Source: Acidimicrobiia bacterium (GTDB lineage: Bacteria > Acidobacteriota > Vicinamibacteria > Vicinamibacterales > SCN-69-37). Taken from it: a stretch of 64,000 bases of DNA. Below are positions 34,189 through 43,287 of the stretch, piece after piece. The notes beneath the pieces are model-generated. The model ran no database searches. It was given only the letters and a program-made list of their open reading frames with translations, and was not told where the DNA came from. Position 1 is the stretch's first letter; each line of letters opens with the position of its first letter. The stretch spans positions 48,001 to 112,000 of the forward strand of contig VFZF01000012.1 of assembly GCA_016871335.1 (NCBI GenBank). Reading direction: 5' to 3'. A program made the translations under genes and the position numbers.

Positions 34189-34875
34189 ATGGCACTGATT
34201 CAGACCAAAGATCTGTGGAAGACCTACCAGATGGGCACCGAGCTCATTCACGCGCTTCAGGGCGTGTCGATTGAAATTGAACGTGGCGAATACGTCGCGA
34301 TCATGGGACCCAGCGGGTCGGGTAAATCGACCCTGATGAACCTGATTGGCTGCCTGGACACGCCATCCAAGGGCAGCTACCTGTTGAACGAAAAACAGGT
34401 CAGCGAGATGAATGATGACGAACTGGCCAGGATCAGGAACGAAGAGATCGGGTTTGTGTTCCAGACCTTCAATTTGCTGCCACGCGCAACCGCTCTCCAC
34501 AATGTGGAGTTGCCGCTGATTTACGCGGGGGTGTCTGCCAAAGTCAGGGGGGAGCGGGCGGCTCAGGCGCTCGACAAGGTCGAGCTGGCGGACCGGAAGT
34601 CCCACAGGCCCAATCAGTTATCAGGTGGTCAGCGGCAGCGCGTGGCGATTGCCCGGGCCCTGGTCAACAACCCCTCAATTTTGCTGGCCGACGAACCCAC
34701 AGGAAACCTGGACTCCAAGACGGGTGTTGAAATCATGAGCCTGTTTGAACGTCTGCACCAGGCCGGAAACACGATTGTTCTGGTGACCCATGAGCCCGAA
34801 GTGGCCGCCCATGCGTACCGGAGCATCCACATCCGTGACGGGCAGGTCGAAAAGGACGTGCGGCGCGCGGCTTGA
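34189..34875 (+). CDS. Orphan ABC transporter ATPase (MacB/LolD type)
   Basis: 228 residues. Walker [12 protein letters not shown]-loop [13 protein letters not shown], signature [15 protein letters not shown], Walker [14 protein letters not shown] and H-loop VTHEP. The [10 protein letters not shown] string and [15 protein letters not shown] place it in the MacB/LolD/FtsE-like exporter family, which powers lipoprotein sorting or peptide/antibiotic efflux with a permease of the FtsX/MacB type. No permease or membrane-fusion gene is beside it; the next segment is a decayed gene. It may pair with a permease elsewhere, or its partner was lost. Confidence 0.88.
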   Translation: MALIQTKDLWKTYQMGTELIHALQGVSIEIERGEYVAIMGPSGSGKSTLMNLIGCLDTPSKGSYLLNEKQVSEMNDDELARIRNEEIGFVFQTFNLLPRATALHNVELPLIYAGVSAKVRGERAAQALDKVELADRKSHRPNQLSGGQRQRVAIARALVNNPSILLADEPTGNLDSKTGVEIMSLFERLHQAGNTIVLVTHEPEVAAHAYRSIHIRDGQVEKDVRRAA

Positions 34876-34951
34876 AGCCACTGCGAGTTCCAGGGAATCA
34901 GTCGATGACAGACACGCCGGACTGAGAGCGGCTTTTGTGATTGGGTCCTGA

Positions 34952-35345
34952 AACAGGCTGATCTACACGGGCGCATCGGCAGTTCAGGAATTCAAGCCTG
35001 CCGGCGGACCTGCTGGCAAGTTGACACAGAAAGACGTCAAGGCTCCGACGTCATCGCCAACGGGCGTATTCGCCGGGCAGGTCCTCGCGCTGCAGCTTGG
35101 TGTCTCGTTCTCCAGAGCAGGCGTCACGCAGGGTGGGCCGGAGAATCTCACGCTGGTGTCTGGTCTCCTGAAGCGACTGACTGTTGTTCAGGTGCTCTCG
35201 GCGTCGCACACGGCGCTCGGTGGAGGCGCACTGCCAGGGGGGCGTGTCATTGAGCGCCTTGAACAACATCGTCGACGCGATCAACAACAACTGTGGTGAT
35301 GGCACGATGAATGGCGGCTATCTGGATACCGGTAGCTGTCGTTAG
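34952..35345 (+). pseudogene. Frameshifted C-terminal remnant of a secreted repeat-domain protein
   Basis: After a stop at 34949 the frame reads NRLIYTGASAVQEFKPAGGP, then TSSPTGVFAGQVLALQLGVS, later LTLVSGLLKRLTVVQVLSAS and HTALGGGALPGG. At about 35240 a single extra C in a G run shifts the frame; the next frame continues VSLSALNNIVDAINNNCGDG then [13 protein letters not shown] to a TAG at 35343. That two-frame read-through is coherent with a known secreted/surface-protein C-terminal module (G-V-F-A-G-Q-V-L-A-L-x-L ... A-L-x-G-G-x-L-P-x-G). No start or signal peptide remains. Its end overlaps the ABC gene's end by 4 bp. Confidence 0.65.
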
Positions 35346-36217
35346 ATCGCAGCGAAATGCCCGGGCCGCACCTCACGGAGCGGCACCGGCACACACGATT
35401 CGGCGTCAAACACCACCCGGGCGACTCTGTCGCCCGGGTTTATTTTTGGCACCGCCGACAATAACGCCACGGTGTACGGATGGGTGGGCGCGGTGAAGAC
35501 AGCCTCCGCGTCACCAAGCTCCACAATCCGTCCGCGATACATGACCGCGACCCGGGTGCAGATCTGGCGCACGAGCCTGAGGTCGTGCGCGATGAACAGG
35601 TAGGTCAGGCCCAGCCGTGTCTGGAGGTCAAGCAGCAGGTTCACCACCTGTGCCTGCACGGACACATCCAGGGCCGACACGGGTTCGTCGGCAATCACCA
35701 GCGACGGATTCAACGCGAGCGCACGTGCCAGACCGATGCGCTGCCGCTGGCCGCCGCTGAATTCATGCGGGTACTTCGTGGCCTGCGTCGGATCGAGGCC
35801 AACCAGTTCAAACAGTTCGGCGACACGTCGTGCCCGTTCGACCTTCGTGCCCTCGCGGAAGATCACGAGTGGTTCCTCGACGATGGCTCCAACGCGCATG
35901 CGGGGGTTCAGGGACGAATACGGGTCCTGAAACACAATCTGGAGGTCGCGGCGGGCGAGGCGCATCTCGTTCGCCGACAGTGGGGCGAGATCCCGGCCCT
36001 TGAAGCGCACCTGGCCGGATGTCGGCTCAATCAGCCGGAGAATGCACCGGCCCGTGGTGGTCTTGCCGCAGCCGGATTCCCCGACGAGTCCGAACGTCTC
36101 GCCCTGCTGAATCTCGAAGCTGATGTCGTCCACAGCTCGAGTCACGACCGAGGCGCCGAACAGACGGCTCTGTCTGAACTCCTTCACCAGATGGCGAACC
36201 TCGAGGAGCGCACTCAT
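35342..36217 (-). CDS. Peptide-type ABC transporter ATPase (DppF/OppF-like)
   Basis: 291 residues from ATG 36217, whose ATGA overlaps the previous stop. Walker [16 protein letters not shown]-loop [14 protein letters not shown], signature [15 protein letters not shown], Walker [15 protein letters not shown] and an H-loop FIAHDL identify an Opp/Dpp family ATPase that powers oligopeptide or dipeptide import. The C-terminal zinc-like cluster of some family members is not present; the end ([16 protein letters not shown]) is of the short form. No permease or binding protein is nearby. A strong plus-strand terminator lies within its 3' coding end. Confidence 0.85.
   Translation of the reverse strand: MSALLEVRHLVKEFRQSRLFGASVVTRAVDDISFEIQQGETFGLVGESGCGKTTTGRCILRLIEPTSGQVRFKGRDLAPLSANEMRLARRDLQIVFQDPYSSLNPRMRVGAIVEEPLVIFREGTKVERARRVAELFELVGLDPTQATKYPHEFSGGQRQRIGLARALALNPSLVIADEPVSALDVSVQAQVVNLLLDLQTRLGLTYLFIAHDLRLVRQICTRVAVMYRGRIVELGDAEAVFTAPTHPYTVALLSAVPKINPGDRVARVVFDAESCVPVPLREVRPGHFAAI
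35415..35446 (+). terminator. Strong intrinsic terminator on the plus strand, inside an ABC gene
   Basis: ACCCGGGCGAC (35415-35425), loop TCT, GTCGCCCGGGT (35429-35439), a perfect 11-bp GC-rich stem followed by TTATTTTTGG. On the plus strand this reads as a terminator for the decayed gene ending at 35345; on the minus strand the same bases encode GDRVARVV of the ATPase. Confidence 0.75.
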
Positions 36218-37194
36218 GACGCGGGCTCCTGGTGGAGGTAACACGCGGCGACGTGTGCCTCGCCGCAGCGGATGTCAGGCGGCGGTGTCGTGTCGCAGAG
36301 TGCAAACCGATGAGGACACCGGGTCGCGAATCCACACCCGGCAGGGAACTGGCCAAGCGACGGCACGGTGCCCGGAATGGCCTGCAATCGCGCGGTGGTG
36401 TGCAACGTCGGCAGGCAGGCGAGCAGTCCCTGGGTGTACGGATGTGCGGCGCCTGCAAACACCGTCTGCACCGGGCCGTACTCGACGATCCGCCCGCCAT
36501 ACATCACCGCCACGTGGTCCGCCATCTCCGCGACAACGCCGAGGTCGTGGGTGATGAGCAGCAGCGCAAGTCCGAACTCCCGTCGCAGTTCCCGCAGCAG
36601 ATCGAGGATCTCCGCCTGCACCGTCACGTCGAGCGCCGTCGTGGGCTCGTCGGCGATCACCAGCGAGGGCTCCGCGCACAGCGCCAGCGCGATCATGGCG
36701 CGCTGGCGAAGACCGCCGCTGAGTTGATGTGGGTAGGCGTCCGCGCGTTGTGCCGGATTCGGCATCCGAACGGCGGCCAGCCACTCGACGACCTTCTTCC
36801 TGGCGGCCGCGCCTCGCGCGAGACCATGCACGGTCAGCGTCTCGGCGATCTGTTGACCGATCGTGAAGACCGGATTGAGCGCGACCATCGGTTCCTGAAA
36901 CACAAACCCGATGCGTCGCCCGCGGATGGCGCGCATCGCAGGTTCGTCCAGCGTCATCAAATCCTGACCATCGAATTGGATCTGACCTGCCGCGATCCGT
37001 CCCGGCGGCTGGACGAGGCGGATCAGGGAGAGCGCCGTGACGGACTTGCCCGATCCGGATTCGCCGACCAGCCCAAGCGTCCGCCCGCGATCGAGGGTGA
37101 AGGACACGTCGGCGACTGCCGCCGTGTCACCGCCGGTGTGCAGGGGAAACACGGTGCGCAGGTGCTGCACTGCCAGAAGTGGCGCGTCAGGCAA
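36214..37194 (-). CDS. Peptide-type ABC transporter ATPase (DppD/OppD-like)
   Basis: About 326 residues from TTG 37194 ([13 protein letters not shown]), overlapping the end of the mutase gene by 8 bp; codons further up lie in the mutase in another frame. Walker [16 protein letters not shown]-loop [14 protein letters not shown], signature [15 protein letters not shown], Walker [15 protein letters not shown], and a C-terminal cluster [14 protein letters not shown] with [10 protein letters not shown] that resembles the Fe-S or zinc C-tail of OppD. It and the next ATPase overlap by ATGA. With no permease beside them, partners must be elsewhere or the pair has been split. Confidence 0.85.
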   Translation of the reverse strand: MPDAPLLAVQHLRTVFPLHTGGDTAAVADVSFTLDRGRTLGLVGESGSGKSVTALSLIRLVQPPGRIAAGQIQFDGQDLMTLDEPAMRAIRGRRIGFVFQEPMVALNPVFTIGQQIAETLTVHGLARGAAARKKVVEWLAAVRMPNPAQRADAYPHQLSGGLRQRAMIALALCAEPSLVIADEPTTALDVTVQAEILDLLRELRREFGLALLLITHDLGVVAEMADHVAVMYGGRIVEYGPVQTVFAGAAHPYTQGLLACLPTLHTTARLQAIPGTVPSLGQFPAGCGFATRCPHRFALCDTTPPPDIRCGEAHVAACYLHQEPAS

Positions 37195-38689
37195 GGCGGT
37201 CCTGGTGTTCGCCGTAGACGGCGCGGAGACGATCGGAGATTTCGCCGAGGGTCGCGCGGGCTTCCACGGCCTGCAGGACCACCGGCACCAGATTGTCGGT
37301 GCCGTGAGCGGCGCGTTCCAGCGCCTCAAGCGCTGCGGCACACGTCGAGGCGTCGCGGTCCCGTCGCACACGGCGTACGGCATCGGCCTGATGTTGTTCA
37401 CTGCCGGGGTCGAGGGCGAGCACGTCGATGCCGGCCTGCTCGTCGGTGGTGAAGCGGTTGAGGCCGACGACCACGGACTCACCGCTGTCAATGCGTTGCT
37501 GGGCGGCGTAGGCCGCGTCCTGAATCTGGCGCTGGATGTATCCCGCTTCGATGGCTGCGAGTGTCCCCCCTGCGGCCTCGATGGTCGCAATCAGCGCGCG
37601 CGCCTCGGACTCAATCTCGTCGGTGCGTTGTTCGATCGCCCAGGAACCGCCGACCGGATCCACGGTGTTGGCGATGCCCGTCTCTGTGGCGATGACCTGC
37701 TGGGTGCGCAACGCGAGTCGCGCCGCGTCCTCCGTCGGCAGGGCCAGCGCCTCATCACGTCCGTTGCAATGCAGCGACTGCGTGCCGCCGAGCACCGCCG
37801 CCAACGCCTGTATGGCGACGCGGATGATATTGGTGTCTGGTTGTTGCGCCGTCAGCGTCGATCCACCTGTCTGCGTGTGGAATCGCAGCTGCCGCGCGCG
37901 TGGATGCGTGACGCCGAACCGGTCCCGCATCACAAGCGCCCACAGGCGGCGCGCCGCGCGGAACTTGGCGATCTCCTCGATGAAGTCGTTGTGGGCCGCA
38001 AAAAAGAACGAGAGACGTTGCCCGAGTTGATTGGGGTTCAGGCCAGCCCGTTGTGCTGCGTCCACGTACGCAATCGCATTGGCAATCGTGAACGCGACTT
38101 CCTGCACCGCCGTGGAGCCGGCTTCGCGAATGTGATATCCGCTGATCGAAATCGTGTTCCAGTTCGGCAGCTCGCGCTCGCACCACGCGAAGATGTCCGT
38201 GATGATCCGCATGGAATGCCGCGGGGGGTAGATGTAGGTGCCGCGCGCGACGTATTCCTTCAGAATGTCGTTCTGGATCGTGCCCGCCAGTTGATCCAGC
38301 GGCACACCCTGGCGGCGGGCCACGGCGACGTACAACGCGAGCAGGATGATCGCGGTCGCGTTGATGGTCATCGAGGTCGAGACCTGCCCAAGGGGGATGC
38401 CGTCGAAGAGCACCGCCATATCGTCCAGGGAGTCGACCGCGACACCAACACGGCCGACCTCGCCGGCCGCCATCGGGTGGTCCGAGTCGTAGCCCATCTG
38501 GGTCGGCAGGTCGAACGCGACACTCAGGCCGCTGACGCCCTGAGCCAGAAGGTAGCGGTACCGCGCGTTCGATTCGGCGGCGGTCCCAAACCCGGCATAT
38601 TGCCGCATCGTCCACAGCCGACCCCGGTACATCGTCGGTTGGATACCGCGCGTGTACGGAAAGACCCCGGGGAATTCAGCGACTGCCAT
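37187..38689 (-). CDS. Acyl-CoA mutase large subunit (methylmalonyl-CoA mutase family)
   Basis: 500 residues covering the substrate-binding TIM-barrel half: [78 protein letters not shown] and [20 protein letters not shown]. There is no B12-binding domain, so it needs a separate small subunit, which is not in this window. It starts about 30 residues later than many relatives. Substrate could be methylmalonyl-, ethylmalonyl-like or isobutyryl-CoA; sequence alone does not decide. TAGAAT-N8-ATG upstream predicts leaderless expression. Its TGA overlaps the next ATPase gene, an odd pairing of mutase with transporters. Confidence 0.85.
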   Translation of the reverse strand: MAVAEFPGVFPYTRGIQPTMYRGRLWTMRQYAGFGTAAESNARYRYLLAQGVSGLSVAFDLPTQMGYDSDHPMAAGEVGRVGVAVDSLDDMAVLFDGIPLGQVSTSMTINATAIILLALYVAVARRQGVPLDQLAGTIQNDILKEYVARGTYIYPPRHSMRIITDIFAWCERELPNWNTISISGYHIREAGSTAVQEVAFTIANAIAYVDAAQRAGLNPNQLGQRLSFFFAAHNDFIEEIAKFRAARRLWALVMRDRFGVTHPRARQLRFHTQTGGSTLTAQQPDTNIIRVAIQALAAVLGGTQSLHCNGRDEALALPTEDAARLALRTQQVIATETGIANTVDPVGGSWAIEQRTDEIESEARALIATIEAAGGTLAAIEAGYIQRQIQDAAYAAQQRIDSGESVVVGLNRFTTDEQAGIDVLALDPGSEQHQADAVRRVRRDRDASTCAAALEALERAAHGTDNLVPVVLQAVEARATLGEISDRLRAVYGEHQDRLA

Positions 38690-38697
38690 TGCTGCAC

Positions 38698-38703
38698 ATT
38701 CTA
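38698..38703 (-). promoter_or_regulatory. TAGAAT -10, 8 nt before the mutase ATG 38689
   Basis: TAGAAT-N8-ATG on the minus strand; no ribosome site. On the plus strand TACAAT (38735-38740) precedes the 106-residue gene, which has a clear GGAGG ribosome site. Confidence 0.45.
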
Positions 38704-38760
38704 TCGGACCCGGACTGCGGACTGCGGACTGCGGTACAATCCCCCCACCCTGGAGGTGTC

Positions 38761-39081
38761 ATGGACTCTGTGATGAATCAGCTGGCGCGGGAACTGGCGG
38801 AGATCATTTCCACCGTGGTGGCTGATGATGCGCGAGTCGAAGCGTGCCGTGAACACGCCAGGGCGGCGGGTTTTGACATGCGCGTGGCGCTGGATGCGGC
38901 TGTGACATTCGTGCCGCTGAATGCCGCCGGTGCCGCAGCGGGGCAGGCTCTTGTGCCGGTGACCGGCGTCAGGGCGTTGCCGGTGCCGAAGCCACAGATC
39001 GAGATGACGGCCAACGACCGACGGTTTCTGAAGTCGCTGCGCATCTCCGCCGACGAAGCGACGGAAAAAGAAGTCGAGTAG
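38761..39081 (+). CDS. Conserved-type protein of unknown function, 106 residues
   Basis: Start ATG 38761 has a textbook ribosome site (CTGGAGGTGTC) and TACAAT about 20 nt upstream, so it is a real and leadered gene in a window where many others look leaderless. The N-terminal half is helical (SVMNQLARELAEIISTVVAD, then ARVEACREHARAAGFDMRVA). The C-terminal part has ALPVPKPQIEMTANDRRFLK then SLRISADEATEKEVE, a motif-like patch. No signal peptide or helix in the membrane. I do not recognise a family. It ends 2 bp before the convergent gpmA stop. Confidence 0.7.
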   Translation: MDSVMNQLARELAEIISTVVADDARVEACREHARAAGFDMRVALDAAVTFVPLNAAGAAAGQALVPVTGVRALPVPKPQIEMTANDRRFLKSLRISADEATEKEVE

Positions 39082-39083
39082 CG

Positions 39084-39830
39084 TTACCGCGAACGCGACT
39101 GATTCGCGACCGCGTCCGCGGCGCGCGCTGCAGCGTCCGCGTCCCCAAGGTAATACCGGCGAATCGGCGCGAGCGACGCGTCGAGTTCATAAATCAGCGG
39201 AATCCCCGTCGGAATGTTCACGCCGGCGATCTCGATGTCCGAGATGCCATCGAGATATTTCACCAGGGCCCGCAGACTGTTCCCGTGGGCGGTGATCAGG
39301 ACACGTTTGCCGGCGCGAATCGACGGCGCGATCGTGTCCGTCCAATACGGCACAAAACGCGCGACGGTGTCCTTGAGTGATTCAGTCGCGGGGCACTCGG
39401 CCGGTGTCAGCGAGGCATATCTCGGGTCGTGCGCGGGGTGGCGCGGGTCGTCATGCGGGATCGGCGGGGGCGGCACGTCGTAACTGCGGCGCCACAGATG
39501 TGTCTGGGCCTCGCCGTGTGCGGCCGTGGTTTCCGCCTTGTTCAATCCCTGCAGGGCGCCGTAGTGGCGTTCATTCAGCCGCCAGCTGCGTTCAACCGGA
39601 ATCCACAGGAGGTCCAGTGCATCCTGCACGATCCAGTTGGTGCGAATCGCCCGCTTGAGCAGCGAGGTGAAGGCGATGTCGAACGTGTCGCCCGCGTCAC
39701 GCAACAGGCGCGCGGCCTCATGCGCCTCCGCGTGTCCCTGCGGCGTCAGGTCGACGTCGGTCCACCCGGTGAACCGGTTTTCGAGATTCCACGTGCTCTG
39801 CCCGTGGCGGAGGAGGACGACGCGATGCAT
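39084..39830 (-). CDS. gpmA: 2,3-bisphosphoglycerate-dependent phosphoglycerate mutase
   Basis: 248 residues from ATG 39830; upstream codons in frame (to 39869) fall in the enolase gene. It interconverts 3- and 2-phosphoglycerate. The phospho-His is H9 in [32 protein letters not shown] and [15 protein letters not shown] carry the other active-site His/Arg/Glu. It follows enolase with a 5-bp gap, so the pair is one operon for consecutive lower-glycolysis steps. The C-terminal tail ([19 protein letters not shown]) is longer and Ala-rich. Confidence 0.93.
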   Translation of the reverse strand: MHRVVLLRHGQSTWNLENRFTGWTDVDLTPQGHAEAHEAARLLRDAGDTFDIAFTSLLKRAIRTNWIVQDALDLLWIPVERSWRLNERHYGALQGLNKAETTAAHGEAQTHLWRRSYDVPPPPIPHDDPRHPAHDPRYASLTPAECPATESLKDTVARFVPYWTDTIAPSIRAGKRVLITAHGNSLRALVKYLDGISDIEIAGVNIPTGIPLIYELDASLAPIRRYYLGDADAAARAADAVANQSRSR

Positions 39831-39835
39831 GCCGG

Positions 39836-41161
<1,326 letters not shown>

Positions 41162-41196
41162 CCTCAAAAACCTTCCGGACCAATGGTGTGAATGGT

Positions 41197-41225
41197 TTGA
41201 CTTGGCCCCACCGCTGGCCTACCAT
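41197..41225 (+). promoter_or_regulatory. Sigma-70-type promoter TTGACT-N17-TACCAT
   Basis: TTGACT (41197-41202), exactly 17 bp, then TACCAT (41220-41225), about 60 nt before the barrel-protein ATG 41285 (which has GGGAGG upstream). This is one of the few starts here with a leader and ribosome site. A second TTGACA at 41233-41238 lacks a good partner. Confidence 0.45.
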
Positions 41226-41284
41226 GCTGCTTGACATTTCTGTAAGATCGCCCGCCACTGCATTCCCAGGAGTTGGGAGGCTGT

Positions 41285-43189
41285 ATGCCACGTTCCACGA
41301 GACTCGTCGCCTCGTCCACCGCGTTGTCGTTGACACTCGGCGTGGCACATGTTTGGGCGCAGCCCGTGGCCTCGCGCACGCCGACGCCTGTGAAGATTGA
41401 GGCGTCGATGCGGGCCGGGATGGTCGTGGGTCTGGTGAGGGACGACAGCGGGTCCGCGGTGTCAGGCGTGGCCGTCACGGCTATCGGCACAACGCAGGCG
41501 CAGGCCAAGACGGACGCTGCCGGCCAGTTCCGCCTGGCCTTGGTCCCTGGGGACTACATCCTCCGCGCGTCGCGAGACGGGTACGTCTCGCCGTATCGTG
41601 AGTCGGTCCGCATTCGCGCGTCCGCGCAGATCGAGCGGAACATCACCATTACACGGCAGCCGGGATTATCGGACCGCAAGGTGCTGCTCGCCACCACAGG
41701 CCTCGGCGCTGCGGCCGGCGACCCGCTTCCCGTGGAGTCTGTGGTCAAGTCCACGCGCCGCACGGACAGTCTCCAGGCGTGGTACCTGCGTCACCTGCCG
41801 CGCACGGTGTTGCGCGACGGTCAGGGGCTCGAACTCGTCGTCGAACCGGCACCAGCGACCTTCCGGCCCCGTGTGTCGTTCTTCGACTGGGCGGTCACGG
41901 AATCTGCGCGTGCGGCCACGTCATTTTTTGTCGATACCGATTTCAGCGGTCAGTTCAACATGCTGACCACGTCCACGTTCAATCAGGCCGCGGGATGGAA
42001 TGCCGAATTGCCGCGGGGCGTGGCATACCTCTCCGTGGGGGCTCCAGTGGGCACGCACGGGGACTGGCGGATCCGCGGCGCGTTGTCCACCGGCGGTCTG
42101 GCGTCGTGGGTGGCGCTGGGGGAATACGAAGCGCGCGATGTGCAGACACACGCGTTCCGCGCCGGTATGTCCTACGGGGCCCAACGCTATGCTGAGGGCT
42201 CGAGCGCGGCGATTCTCCGGTCCTCAGAGAGCACGCGCACCGCCGCGAGTCTCTACGCCGTGGATCGCTGGCGGGTGGCCCCGGGTGTGGAACTGAATTA
42301 CGGCCTGCGCGCCGACCGCTACGACTACGTGAGCGGAGGGCGCAACTTCCTCAGCCCGCGCATCGGCGCACGGCTCGGCCTCGGGGCACGTCTGTTCGTG
42401 GCGGCCGCCGCCTCCAGTGCCGTGATTGCCCCCGGGGTGGATGCCTTCTTCCCTCCACCCTCGTCGGGGCCGTGGCTGCCGCCGGACCGCACATTTGCTC
42501 CGCTTGTGGCGGGCGCAGCGTTCACACCTGAGCGTGTCCAGCGCGCCGACGTTGCGGTTGAACGTGAGTTCGGCGTGATCGGACGTTCGCGCACGATCGC
42601 CGCGCACTGGTTCTACGAACACACGCGCGATCAGCTGGCGACGATGTTCGGATTGGATACGAGCCGTGGCGTCGGCCACTACTACGTGGCGAATGCCGGC
42701 GACGTGACCCTGCAAGGCTGGGGCCTCCGCGCCTCCGGATGGTTTACCTCACGGATCAACGCGTCCGTGGACTATTCGATGAGCCGCGCGTCGTGGAATT
42801 ACGGATCGCAGGCGCGCGCCATTGCCAACGTGCTCCCGTCGGCGCTGCGACCCGCGCGAGAGGTGCTGCACGACCTCACCAGCACCCTCCGTGCGCGCAT
42901 TCCGGAATCGCAGACCGACATCATCGTGGCCTACCGGTTGAACAGCGCCTTCACGCGCGCGGATGCGCTGGGTCTTGCGCCGATGTTCGACGGGCGCTTT
43001 GATGTGCAGATCCGGCAGGCGTTGCCCTTCCAGCCGATCCAGGGCGGTAAACTCGAAGTCCTGCTCGCCATGAGTAACATGTTTCGAGATCCGGCCAATG
43101 CCGGCGCGTTTGGCGTCTCGTCCTACGATGAGCTGCTGACGGTTCGGGCGCCGCGGCGCGTGTTGGGCGGCGTTCAGGTCCGCTTCTGA
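41285..43189 (+). CDS. Outer-membrane barrel with carboxypeptidase-regulatory-like domain but no TonB plug
   Basis: 634 residues. Signal peptide LVASSTALSLTLGVAHVWAQ. Residues about 40-120 are the Ig-like regulatory module (VVGLVRDDSGSAVSGVAVTA, GQFRLALVPGDYILRASRDG). Then a linker and about 22-strand-like alternation ending with an aromatic (GGVQVRF). GRNFLSPRIGARLGLGARL and FTPERVQRADVAVEREFG resemble the barrel of OmpA/TonB-like proteins, but the plug signature (V-x-x-V-R-G-P or R-G) expected for a TonB receptor is missing. Probably an outer-membrane channel or adhesin; ligand and partner unknown. Confidence 0.65.
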   Translation: MPRSTRLVASSTALSLTLGVAHVWAQPVASRTPTPVKIEASMRAGMVVGLVRDDSGSAVSGVAVTAIGTTQAQAKTDAAGQFRLALVPGDYILRASRDGYVSPYRESVRIRASAQIERNITITRQPGLSDRKVLLATTGLGAAAGDPLPVESVVKSTRRTDSLQAWYLRHLPRTVLRDGQGLELVVEPAPATFRPRVSFFDWAVTESARAATSFFVDTDFSGQFNMLTTSTFNQAAGWNAELPRGVAYLSVGAPVGTHGDWRIRGALSTGGLASWVALGEYEARDVQTHAFRAGMSYGAQRYAEGSSAAILRSSESTRTAASLYAVDRWRVAPGVELNYGLRADRYDYVSGGRNFLSPRIGARLGLGARLFVAAAASSAVIAPGVDAFFPPPSSGPWLPPDRTFAPLVAGAAFTPERVQRADVAVEREFGVIGRSRTIAAHWFYEHTRDQLATMFGLDTSRGVGHYYVANAGDVTLQGWGLRASGWFTSRINASVDYSMSRASWNYGSQARAIANVLPSALRPAREVLHDLTSTLRARIPESQTDIIVAYRLNSAFTRADALGLAPMFDGRFDVQIRQALPFQPIQGGKLEVLLAMSNMFRDPANAGAFGVSSYDELLTVRAPRRVLGGVQVRF

Positions 43190-43193
43190 TACG

Positions 43194-43209
43194 ATCCAAT
43201 CCGTTGGAT
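43194..43209. promoter_or_regulatory. Palindrome ATCCAA-TCCG-TTGGAT, candidate enhancer site
   Basis: A perfect 6-bp inverted repeat with a 4-bp spacer, centred about 85 bp upstream of the predicted transcription start for the kinase operon. This is a normal distance for an NtrC-type activator. Its only neighbours are the barrel gene's stop codon and the sigma-54 promoter. Confidence 0.4.
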
Positions 43210-43249
43210 TTATGCGCGCTGGCGGGGAGAGTGGCCCCCGTCCGCACCT

Positions 43250-43268
43250 CCCATGCTTCGGGCATGGG
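43250..43268. other. Hairpin CCCATGC-TTCGG-GCATGGG overlapping the sigma-54 promoter
   Basis: A perfect 7-bp stem with a TTCGG loop and no T run after it, so not a terminator. Its right arm overlaps the -24 region of the predicted sigma-54 promoter. Could be a chance palindrome or an added binding site. Confidence 0.3.
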
Positions 43269-43275
43269 CCTTGCT
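43260..43275 (+). promoter_or_regulatory. Sigma-54 (-24/-12) promoter GGGCATGGGCCTTGCT
   Basis: GG (43261-43262), exactly 10 nt, then GC (43273-43274) inside TTGCT; 14 of 16 positions fit TGGCACG-N4-TTGCW. A start 12 nt downstream of GC would be near 43286, 2 nt before the kinase ATG at 43288. It precedes a gene pair that includes a sigma-54 activator. Confidence 0.55.
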
Positions 43276-43287
43276 CCCTGACCGTCC

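Noticed and set aside
37037..38773. 578-codon plus-strand frame opposite the mutase
   Set aside because: Antisense to a gene with unmistakable mutase motifs; no domain is visible in it.
41233..41250. TTGACATTTCTGTAAGAT as a second promoter for the barrel gene
   Set aside because: TAAGAT is only 6 bp from TTGACA, far from the 16-18 bp needed; TTGACT-N17-TACCAT fits better.
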